DNA from: Branchinecta lynchi
Lineage: Eukaryota; Arthropoda; Branchiopoda; Anostraca; Branchinectidae
Length of the DNA: 64,000 nt
Assembly (NCBI GenBank): GCA_023053575.1
Contig: JAKZAP010000013.1
Location: 5,838,001-5,902,000 of the forward strand
Direction of reading: 5' to 3'
Shown piece by piece: positions 20,601 through 32,600 of the stretch; position 1 is the first letter of the stretch; the number at the start of each line of letters is the position of its first letter. Below the pieces are notes generated by a model that saw only the letters and a program-made list of their open reading frames with translations, was not told where the DNA came from and did not search any database. Made by a program: the position numbers and the translations under genes.

Positions 20601-23600
20601 AACAAATTGTAATACGCAAATACTGTTATTTGGTGAAGCCCCCTATAACGTCGATCTGGACGGTATCGTACGATGTGTAGCAGTCTTGTTTTCGTCAGTC
20701 AAGACAATCTTGGTTCTAACATTCGACCCTTTGCCAAGAAGGGCCGAAATATAGATCCAATAAAATCTAGCTGACTTACACGTTTTGCAGTGTCAATCAA
20801 TCAATCAATCAATTTTTATTTCAACTCCAATTGCACTAGGCTAGCATGGGCAGGAGTTGGAAAAACAAACACTCACTAACAATTCAAATAAAACACAAAC
20901 CAACAAACAATAAATACGAAACGAACATAAATATAATTCGTATCATATATGATTCGCAGTCAGCTTGAGCTGAAGGACTATTTACTTGATTTATCGTCAC
21001 AAGTTTGAGTTTTATATTTTACAGTGCAAGACGGAGACGTCAGCTGAATTTTATTATAGCCATATAACGGCCCTTCTTGTCAAAGGTTCTCTCTGGCTCA
21101 AGCCGCCTAAGCAGGAAAATTAACTTGTAGAGAAAAGACTAATGATTCTAGCTTAAGAGTTTATAAATTCGAAGACAGTTAATTAAATTCCAGAAAGTTG
21201 CTTTGAGTTAAACCTGGTACTGCGATTTCATTTTGGACATAGCTGCTATTTTTGCTGCTCAATTGGATCGTTGAGAGGGTAGAGATTTTTCCGCATTTTG
21301 GTTTTGGTATCACCTAATCCCTTCTTTCAAGCTTACATGGACACATGTCTGGGCTATAGAAGTTCCGTACTTACGTTTTATAAAAAGTAAAATGTTACAT
21401 CGTCACAGATACGAAGACAAGACTGGCCACAAGACCGAAATTATGCCAACAGTAGGTTACCAATGGAGTATGGTTTGCTCCAGTTTGCTATTCGTTTTTG
21501 TTTATTTTTGTGCAATGGCCTCATGGCTTTTTTTTGCAATTAATTCTTTGCGCCATCTACGGCCGCAATTCCGCGACACCATACAATTTTTGATCCATGG
21601 GACTTGAGAGTCAGAAGTGTCGGCAAGTTCTAAGCTGGAATGCCCTTTTTTAAGTACCAAACATTTATGGTAATCTCTAACATTTTCGTAAAATAAGTTC
21701 ATGGTGATTAAAAGTGGCTAGTCATTTGTCTCTGGTAAATGATGTATGTGCTGAGTCACTGATTACTGTACTTCTTTTTAAGGCTTTTTCCGTACAGATA
21801 TCAGATAAAGCTATCATCTTAACCAATCTACCAAACAAAATATCAACCTATTTCAATAGAAAGTCTCAAAAGGGATTCACAACCCATTACGAACTTAATT
21901 TCAGTAAACATCCATGGATCTCAACTCCTCCTTCCTTTCGCATTTCCAGAATCCTCTAAGTGGTTCCAAGTACCCTTTATCTCCACAATACTGTTCCAGG
22001 AACTCTAGGTTAAGAAGAGCTTATGTAACTTTTTGAGGACGCTGCAAAGTAAGCCGCAGCAGCCGCCTCGAATATACGAATTAAGCCTATGCGAGCTTTA
22101 TTAAGATCCAAGATTTAGCTGACATTCAAATATAAGGCCTGATTGAGCAATTGACAAATTATATCCATTCTACTTCCCTCCCCTCCTTTCTACTTCTCTT
22201 TCTACTCTACTCCCCTCCTTTCCATTTCACCATAAGATTACTTTCTTATTCCTACACCGGTCAATGAAGCTCTCACGCCCCGCCACCCTCTGAGATAGTA
22301 GCCTACATGAGAGGTATGCTTCCATGAATACTTCAAGGTGAATACTAAATCTCAGCCGATTAACCGAGGCCTGTGACGTCACACAAGGAGCCAATGTTTG
22401 GCGCCTCGCTGGAAGCTCGGCTCTATGTATATAGAGATATATATGTTTGTTCTTTAATATTCATTTACTCGAATTTCCCATTTCTTTCATGACGTTGTAA
22501 TTACGTCACTTGCCTCGGATAATAGTCTGAGATTTAGTTCATACCATTGTTTCAGCTTTCCTCTGACATAAACAGTAAGTTGCAATCCTGATGTTTTGGT
22601 TGACTTTAAAATGCTACCTCTTCTGTTGGGATAAGTCGACCGATAGAGCAGCGTTTGGGCGAAATTCGCACGGTTTGTCGGTTCCCTTTGAACCCTATCT
22701 GCTCATGAAACTGCGCCCTTATTTTTGTTCTGTCGATAATTTTGGGGTAGTCTTCGAGGCAGCATCTGTTGTTAAGCTTTGAACAGCCAGGAAATACTTC
22801 GCGGTGAAAGAATAAAAGAAGAAGCAGAACGAAACAAGGGCAAAATATTACAAAATCGAGCAAATCTCTGAAACAGTCTGAATAAAATAGGCTAAGCAAT
22901 TTCAGCAGTTGCTTGGTATGGGTTTTAGGGTTTCATTCGAAGACTGTTCAAAGTTCGGCGACATTTCGAATTTACACACCTCTACTTTACTTTCTAAGGC
23001 ATACATTTGTCTAGAGGTGACGTCAACCGTACACTAGGGACAGCCCAAATGTCCAGCGTAGTTTCACGAACAGCCTCTGATCGCCCGCCAGTGCAAGCTT
23101 ATCTTTTCGAAAGCGTAAACGACGTGGCAAGGCCGAGCTTCCGGAATTTTTTCCCAGTCGGCTAATCGGTTTCCGGGCTTCATTTTCATCTTTTCTCACG
23201 TTTGCGTGTGTTTACTATTATCCGTAAACATTTTTTCAGCCCAAGCTGACTGCGAACCCTGTTGGACACTGCACAGGCTCAGGCGGCGAAATATAGCTCT
23301 AACAAAAAGTGGCTGACGTATCCGTTTTCCAGTGTAAAATACAATATTATCCGCCTCTGACTACAGTAGAAGTATGCTTCTTTGAACGTTAGTTAACTAC
23401 GAACAGTGCAGTTTTGCGCTAAATCGTATAATGAAGACTCAAAACATCCATTCTGGTGTTCTCGAGGGCCCTTAACTGGCTCACTGCCAGTTGACGTTTG
23501 TCACAGCAGGTTGATGTAAATGGCAATGTCTAATTTAACCAACGTTCAAAGAAGAATATATCTGTACTTAACTTTGCTGTCTGTTTTTTCTTTACCAGTT

Positions 23601-26600
23601 CCTTTATTGGCTATTATTTAGCCTTTTCAACTGTTGCTGTTTTAAACTGAACCTTAGAGGACCCCTCTTGCTTATCCTGCCTTTTATACTATCCTTACCT
23701 CTCTTATGGAATTATAAGCTTCTGAAATCCTCTCCTTTCGCCACTGTTTCGTTTTGTACTTACGAACGCAAACTTTGCCGAAAGCTTCAAGGTCCGCCCA
23801 CAACTCTTTCACACATAAGGATGTGAGAAGCTTCAAGGAGTTATTTTTAATTTTGGAAGCCATGGTAGACCATTTTCTATTTTGGACTTCCTTTTTTTTA
23901 CTTGGTTTTCCCATTGTTTAACCACGGCACGCCCAACTTTCAAATATTTAGCTTCAAGCCGCCGGGTCGGAGAGTTGCAAGGCTAGAAAGAGTCGACCAG
24001 CAATAACAAGAAAGTCGTTACGTGGAAAGTAATGATATTTTCGAAAAACGATATTTCTGAGCCACTTCATGTCGAAAAGATCATTTCTAGTAAGAGCTGT
24101 GCTTTAAGCCTTAAGAGAAACTTACCAATCGCTTGGTAAATGTTGTTCACTCGTTGCACATGCCTTGTCATGGCTTCTATGCACGCTTCCTCGCTCCCCA
24201 TTTTCTTATAGAAAAGATGATCTGCCTGGAAAACAAAGACGAAACAATGAACGAAAACAATGGATAATGGAAACGTATGGAATAAAATGAGTTTGTGATA
24301 CGGAAACCAGAGGGATTAAAGAAAGTAAAGTTTTAGCAAAATGTGGTCGATAGATTTATATACTTTTCTTTTTTGTATAGAACTCGTAGTGCCAAATTGA
24401 AACTAACTGAATATAACTTTTCTCTAAGAGGTACGTAATGCGCGGGTATGACCTCATACAGAGAGGCTGATATGAAGTCATACCGACCTCTAGCTTTCTA
24501 TGTGACTGACGGAACCTGTGGGACTTGTGATGATATGTATGGAATTGTTAATGGTTCTGTAGGAAGAAGTTACAGCATCCATCTGTTATATCTTACATCT
24601 TATGTGTTAAAGTTAACATACCTCAATCTTGGTTGATATCGGAATACAAATCTCCACGGTCATCTAAAACAAGAGCTGGAAGCTCATATGGCCCTTGCAA
24701 GGCTGGGTCAGATGGAAGTGACGGTCAAAAGTATTTTTTTCCCTTTTCCGTTAAGATGCGGCAAACTTGCTAGGCTGGGTCAGAGGACGGAAGTGATTAT
24801 AAAACATTTTTTTTTTTACTTTTCGTTTGAGATGCGCACTTTAAGGGTGCTAAAAATTAATTTCTAAGAAAAACCCTTGAGGCAAAAAGGATGATGTGCT
24901 CATGGCATTGGCGATCGCGAAAAAGTAAATTTTGCTTAAAAGTGTTTTTTGTACTTTGCGGTTAACATGAGTTCTTTAAGGGATGGTCGGATCGGAGAGT
25001 GACGATGTCTAACCCAATGATGTCAAGTTTCTAATGATCCAGCATAGTTTTATCGTCCTAGCACATCTGGAAGTATATTAACTCACGATCACCGGAATTC
25101 CGAACACCCCCTACAGCTCCCCCCCCCCCCCCTCGGTACCCAAATCCGGTCCGATTCTTTCACTGATGCACCTAGGACTTGTGCCTGTACTTCCCACCAA
25201 GTTTCATCCTGATCGCTCCACTCTATGCGTGTCACAAGATGTCCGGTTCTCCCCTCCGACCCCCCCCCCCAGTTCATCGGATCCGGTCCGGACTTGAAAT
25301 GGGACATGCTGAGACATGAGGTCTTTCAAGATGTCAAGTTTCGTTAAGATCCGATAATCCATTCGAAAGTTATGCCGGATTCTGCCGTTTCCCCCTCCCC
25401 CACGATAGTCAGATCGGGCAAGCAACCATTTCCAAGTTAATCTGGTCGGGTCCCTGAGATGCCTGCCAAGTTTTATCGTCCTAGCCCACCTGGAAGTACA
25501 TTAACTACGGATCATCGGAATTCCGCAGCCCCCCTCCACCTGCCCCCACAGTGTCCGAACCCGTCCAGTCCTGTCAGTGATGTAACTAGAGCGTGTACTT
25601 GTCCTTCACACCAAGTTTCATCCCGATCGCTCCTCTCAGAGTTTCACACGATTTCCGGTTCTCCCCTCCGACTCCCCCCTCCAGATTCGTCGGATCCGGT
25701 CCGAACTTGAAATGAGACATCTGAGACACGAGATCTTTCGAGATATCAAGTTTCATTAAGATCCGATCACCCGTTCGAAAGTTATGCATGTCCCTATTTT
25801 CCGGATTCCACCACCTCCCCTTCCCCCCACGATGGTCGTATCGGGCAAGTGACTATTTCCAGGTTAGTTTGGTCGGGTCCCTGATACGCCTGCCAAGTTT
25901 TATCGTCCTAGCCCACCTTGAAGTACATTAACTACGGATCGCCGGAATTCCGGAACCCCCTTCAACTCCCCCCACAGTGTCCGAACCCGGTCCAGTTTTG
26001 TCAGTGATGTATCTAGAGCTTGTGCTTGTTCTTACCACCAAGTTCCATCCCGATCGTTTCACTCTGAGAGTTTCACACAATTTCCGGTTCCCCCCTCCGA
26101 CTCTCCTCCCAGATTCATCGGATCCTGCCCGGACTTGAAATGAGAAATCTGAGACACGAGATCTTTCCAGATATCAAGTTTCATTATGATCCGATCACCG
26201 GTTCGAAAGTTATGCATGCCCCTATTTTCCGGATTCCACCACCTCCCCCTCCCCCCACGATGGTTGGATCGGGCAAGTGACTATTTCCAAGTTAGTTTGG
26301 TCGGGTCCCTGATACGCCTGCCAAGTTTCATCGTCCTAGCGTATCCGGAAGTACCCTAACTCGCAAACACCGGACTAACAGACCGACCGACCGACGGAAA
26401 TGTGACCGATATATGGCACTTGGCCGGAAGGCAAGTGCCATAAAAACCAACATCGCTGCGCTCGGTAGATATTTTCATAACCTAATTCGCTGGTTAGAAT
26501 ATGTAATTACAATGGCCGGCTAGATGTTATTTTTCGATATCAACCTAAATGTCGGAAGCTAACCTTTAATTACTGCTTGAATCGGCGTTTGCGCAATACA

Positions 26601-29600
26601 GCATGACCTGCAGACAAGCTGGTTGACGGCCATACTAATCTAACTGCCCACTTGTTAAGTTTGATTTTGATTTATAGTCTTTACAAGCTAATATTGTTTT
26701 ACTTTTTTACACCGCTTTCGATTCTCGTCTATTAAGCGGGCTGTGTAGACCTTGATCCATTCAGTGTAACTTACGCTTAAAACTGCAACCCTTTCTCTGC
26801 GACTCGATGGATAGATAGATCAGTGTATTTCATAAGCCCAAGGGACATATACACAAAATAACAACAAAAATATAACTTAAACGTTCAGTGTTCTTCTTAA
26901 TTCTAAAAATGTATCTATTTAAACACCCACTCGAGTAATGACGTTGGGGTTAACATTATTCAAAATTTCAGGAAGTGACAAAAGGACATATTTTGTTCTT
27001 AAATCAGAAAGCTTCGGGCAGATGGCTCAGCGTAATCTAAGAGAATGCGCTAATTACTGGGTGCCAGATCTGGGATGATTCCATCAAATCTATTTTATAC
27101 TGGGATGGTTCCATCAAATATATTTTATACTGGGATGATTCCATCAAATATATTTGATGGAACAAAAAGTACAGAACAGAGATCATCAACTCCGAAAAAG
27201 CGAACAAATTCAAATTTCTTACATCCTCTGTGCTTCGAGATCGCAGAAAAAAAAACTATTTGTTCTTTCGGGCGGAAAACCAGCTGAGACAGTAATTCCT
27301 TTAGGGGTGAAAGAAAACGAGACCTAAGTAGCGTCTGTGAAACCGGAAAAATAAGCTTGGAAAGATCAAGAGGATATCTCGACATTTATTTTGTTGCAAC
27401 AAAGTTAATATACCTTCGTTGAAAGGGCGCAAGTAGGTTTGGCCATCTGCTCAAGCGAGGCTGGAAAAGTGGTGCCGCAAAAAAGGATCGATAGTATGAA
27501 AAGGATAGTATAGTCTTAGGAGTAATTGCGAACCTGCCATGGTCTTGCTCTCGGGTGATGTATGATTTGTGTGACTGGGTAATATTAATCATGTTAAAGG
27601 ACCCCTCTTTCTTATTCTGCCTTTTATAATAAATAAAATCCCCACCTTTCTCCGTTGTTTCGTTTTGTGCCTACGAACTTTTAAACGATTTTTCGGATGT
27701 GCCGAGTTTTGCCCCCGTCACACAACGCGAAGTTTTCCAGAATCTTCAATGTTCGCTGACGACTCTTTCACATATAAGAATATGAGAATCTTCTGTTTTT
27801 GACTTGTTTTATTTGCTTAGTTTTCCAACTTTTTAAACACGGCGCGTTCAGTTTTCAAACGTTTTGCGCTCAGCCGCCGTGTCGTAGAGCAGGAGGGCTG
27901 GATAGAGTCGACAAGCTCTAACAAGAACATCGCTAATCTCAGATGGAAAGTAATGATATTTTCGGAAAACATTTTGTCTGATCCGTTTCAAGGGAAAATA
28001 TAATTTCTAGTAAGAATTGTGCTTTAAAGATATTTTTCGTTTGTTTATTTTTGTGTGTGCTAGAGCCTGCTTTCAGCAACGGATTTACTTTTATAGTTTT
28101 AACTGAAACGGCAGCTTATTTTTACATCTGATATTTGAATACACTGAATTATTTTGACCCATCTAAGGGATTTTGATTTTGCCACCGGGAGTCGTACTAA
28201 CGTTCAGAATGTGCGCTGCTTGCACGACAATCCAAACTTCTCCCAGACGCAGAGAATTTGAATTTCAACAAAAGCCTGCATTTTCTTTCTTAAAGATGCT
28301 AAGTTCTGAAAAGTCACGTTTGAACAAAGTAGGAAAGTGACGATAAGATATGTATTTTTGTTATACATACTATTCTTCGACAATGGCTTATTTTTGTAGT
28401 GGTAAATAGTTAAAGCATAGAGGGACAAGCATACAGAGTTTTTTTTTTTTTTATTCGATGAAATCAATTATCCGTGGGTGGCGGACTAACGAAGTAACGC
28501 ATTTCTAACGGGTTTTTAGGCATATTCAAGTAAGTGAAGTGTAACTTAGACTGTTGTATCTCAGCCTTATTTGGTTCCTCTTTAAGGATAAATTTGCTTT
28601 TGTGAACCTTCAACCTAGTCTTTTCACTTTTTTCACGGAAGATGGTGTATGATGAAGGTTGAAATAGAGGTTGTGCAAAACCAAATTATCAGTTCCGATC
28701 ATTACGATTATGGTATTACTTTCGTTCCATCGTCCGGACGCGATAAGACGCGAATTAGTTCCCCACTCTTAGCACGTTCCACACGAGTTACCATTGTAGT
28801 AATTACTTACGAGAGCATCATATGAGATAATAACTCTGTCGTCTGCAGGGATTCCAATCAGAATTGTGACCTCGATCTGTGCTGTTTTAATTTTCGTTCC
28901 AGAAAGGGTAGACTACCAAATTAATGAGCTGGTTCCTCCCTTTATCATCACAAATCGCAACAACGTCTTTGGAACGGAACCAGGCTACTTTCTTCCTCTA
29001 GAGGTAGCCCATCTATCACAAATCCGTCTTTCTTCGGATCCCCAAACGTTAGTGACGGTATACCTATGACTTGGTAATGTTTTAAGTCTGTCCGTCTCTT
29101 AGCCGGAAACTTCCGATAGGGTTTGGATGCTTTCTTGAAACTAGGTGTTAAGATTCTTTAGGTCAAAGTACAGGTCGAATTCATAGATGGGTCTATAGTC
29201 TAGGGGTGGAGAGGGGGCAAATTAGGACGAAATAATATTGTTTAAATGCTATTTATTTAGTCGATCTATGCGTAAGAAGACATGCTGAATCCATTTCCCA
29301 GCTTTAGTTTTTTTTTTGTTTTTTTTTAGAGAGAGACAAATAATGTAATATATAATGGAATTTTACAAAAGAAAATTTTGATATTGATGATCTAATTAAA
29401 TTAAAATGATGATATAATTTTGAAAATGATGATCTTGCCAGATAATTAATTCGCCCCCAATCCAGGCAAAAATTAGAATTTGGTAGTTCAATGTAGGAGT
29501 AAGCAGACATGCTGGATACGATTTTGAACTTTATTTTCTAACCGGACAAGCAATTCGTTCTGAATCCGGCGATATCGGAAATTTGGTGAAAGTAAAAGTT

Positions 29601-32600
29601 GTAACTGAGGTTAATTAGAGGCTTGATACAGGCTATGGATAAAGGGTCCATTTTTGAACTTCATGTTCTTGTCGGGCAAGTACTTGGTCCGGAATCCCAC
29701 CGCGGAAGTTTGGTAGAATTTACAGGTTTTCCAAGTTCAATTAGAGACTGGATACAGAAGAAAACATACATGCTGTGGCCTACCCGTATCTAAACTTTAT
29801 TTTCCCGTAGGAAAAGTATGTCTCCTGAAGTTCCACGAAAATCTGGAGATAAGAATACCTATATCTGTTCTGTTCTTGATTTCTTCAGCGGATTAATCGG
29901 TTGGTTTGTAATCCACCGAAAAACTCTACTTTAACGTTTTGTACATTTCCAAGCGAATGATCAGGGATAAACTAGATGTACGTTGTCTGAGCAACGTGAA
30001 GTTTTCCAGCAACAGTTCGCTTTAGTTAGTTTCGTTGCTACCGTATTAGCACGTCAGTCCCTCAAATTTTTGAAATGGCATAGGCTACCCCAATCAGAAT
30101 TTTGTTTAAAGAAAAACCCATGACGCATGCTTTAATAACCTGATCAAGGGCCTTTTTCACTCACTGTTAAAAAAAAAAGAACATCGGAATGAGATTAAAA
30201 CAAAAAAAAATTACCAGTTGATCTGTAACTTTTCAGTATCATTCTACTATAAATAGACTATTAAAGTTTAACTGAAAAGGTCTGGGATAGAACAATCTAG
30301 TTACCCATCACTTATTCACTTAAATTGGCTTGAAGACCCGCTGAAAATGCATTACTTCGTTGTTCCACTATTCACGAATGATCAATTCCGTGTCATTTGT
30401 AGTACCTCTATTCACTTGTATTTCTGTTGTATGCCTTACCAAAAAGATTTATGATTTTTTTTTTTCAGGAACTAAGCAGTCTTAACCACTGAAAAGCCGC
30501 GTTTGCGTTAAAATTGAAATTTCCCGCGTCATAGTAGAATTTACGCTGTGTGGACGGCCGCAGATATTCTGAGAGTCATAACTGGAGCAGACAGTGAAAA
30601 AAAAAATCCCTGAGCAGAATCCAAAATGCGTTAAATGACACAAACATAAGTTTCAGCTAAACTTTAATAATTTCGAAACTGCGTCATTGTGTTGCACACT
30701 GCTATTCGCTAATGTTGCGCAAACACTTAATTCGAGGCGCCGGTGATGGACGTGGAGACGCATTTTCTCATCCTTAAATATATCGCAAACAAATAGCAAG
30801 ACCAAAGATCACCATAACTCTTCAGCCCTATATCAGACGTCTTATTATCTTCAAAAAGAAATTCTACTTTTGCCAGATATCCGGCTTTGGTCGGATTCAG
30901 AAAGAACTACTTGTCGGGCAAGAAAACAAAGTTCAGGAACGGTTTACGCATGCATATCGACTCCTGTATCAAGTCTCGAATTGACTTCAGAAAACAGTAC
31001 CGTATTTCCCGCTACAAAAATTCAGGTTTTGGCCAGACTCCGAGCGAAATATATCCCGGTAAGAAAAAAGTTTAACAACGAATTCAACGTATCAAATTAC
31101 CCTACCTATAAAGGGACCATTTGAAAAAAAAATCTCCCCTCATCCGATAAATGTAGGGCAATAGAGCCCATCTACGAACTTACCTATACTTCGACTCATA
31201 GAATCCTCAACCAAGTTTGAACAAAGCATCTCAACCCCTTTGCGAATTATCATGCGAACAGGCGGCCACACCCGTTTGCCTGCAAGATCGAAGCTTTCAA
31301 AAGCAGAAATACCTTTTGTCCGTAGGCTAGGCTATGAGTATCTTCTAGTTGAGCGAACAAGCTTCAGTGCTTTCTTTTGTTAAAAAAACACGTATAAGAA
31401 CACGTGCGCAAGCGCTCAGACGTGGAGTGTGAAAGTAAAATATTTGCACATATTATATATACAAAGAGCTTTAGAACCAAGACGTTTCACATCCCCAATA
31501 ACCAAACAAGTACTGAAATTACCTAATTTGTATTCATCCCACTTTAAAAGCTTTAAATGCAAACAAATCGCAAGTATAAATCCAAAGAAAAGGTTGAAGA
31601 TCTTGCACGAATAGCTCGAGTTCCAACAATGGTCTGCCACCCAGTCCGACCGTTTAAACCTCTTTTCCATTAGCAAGGTAATAACAAGAGAGAAAAAAAA
31701 AAATCGTAGCAGCCTCATACCCCCTTTGTCACAATTCATTAAGAACGGCATATCATCCATCATTTGACAAAACAGTCCAGTTCCAACTGTTCCTTAAAGA
31801 AAGTACGTCGCGTCGTCTTATTTGTTGCTGTTTAATTCTCATCCTTAGATATATCTCCCCAAATGTACAAGAGGACTTGAGACCTGTCATAGACGAACTT
31901 AACTCAAAGGAAATCTGGGCCCAGCTGCATAAATATATCCCCAACCCCTATGATCTAAAAGCACAAAGGAATTTCATCGCCTATATCTCCAGTTATTGTC
32001 AAGTTAAAAACATTAAAATATGGGCAATCTGGGCCCAATTGCCCCTGAACCAAGTGGGGGTGGGGTTCGGGACCCGCAAAAAGTAAAAAAAGACCCCAAG
32101 GTTCACAAACCTACCAAGTTCCAACTTGATACCTGTTGATTCCTGTCACGGGTAACGAACTTTAATCCTGGGCAATCTGGGCACAGTTGCCCACGTGGGT
32201 GGCGGAGATGCAACTTCAAAAGGAATTTCCAAGCCCTAGGGTCTAAATGTACAAGGAATTTCATCATCCAATGTCCAGTTCTTTATGTACATTATACACT
32301 GGGCAATCTGGGCCCATTTGCCCCTGAATTGGGTTGTAGTGGGGGGGGGGGGGACAAAAAGGCACAACTAGACCGCAATACCCACTAGTGTGCCAAGTTT
32401 GAACTTGATACTTCCACTGGTTTACGAGTTATGAGCTCCCCAAAATACGGTGAAAACCGGAAACCGAAAGCTGCTACTGCGCTCGCAATAGTGGATCGTT
32501 CCAAGGAACAAATATGCGAAGCACCTGCTCCACTTGTCGAAATTATGTCATAACCATACATTGACGGAGAAATTCAAAATTCAAGATGCAAGTGTGACCC

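Noticed and set aside
22368..22384. TGACGTCA palindrome as a CRE promoter element
   Set aside because: Eight-base site deep in an intron without any nearby start or conserved context.
24126..24225. Assignment of the protease to ADAM17/TACE
   Set aside because: ADHLFYK, VEKFLEL and [13 protein letters not shown] follow ADAM10; ADAM17 differs at each of these positions.
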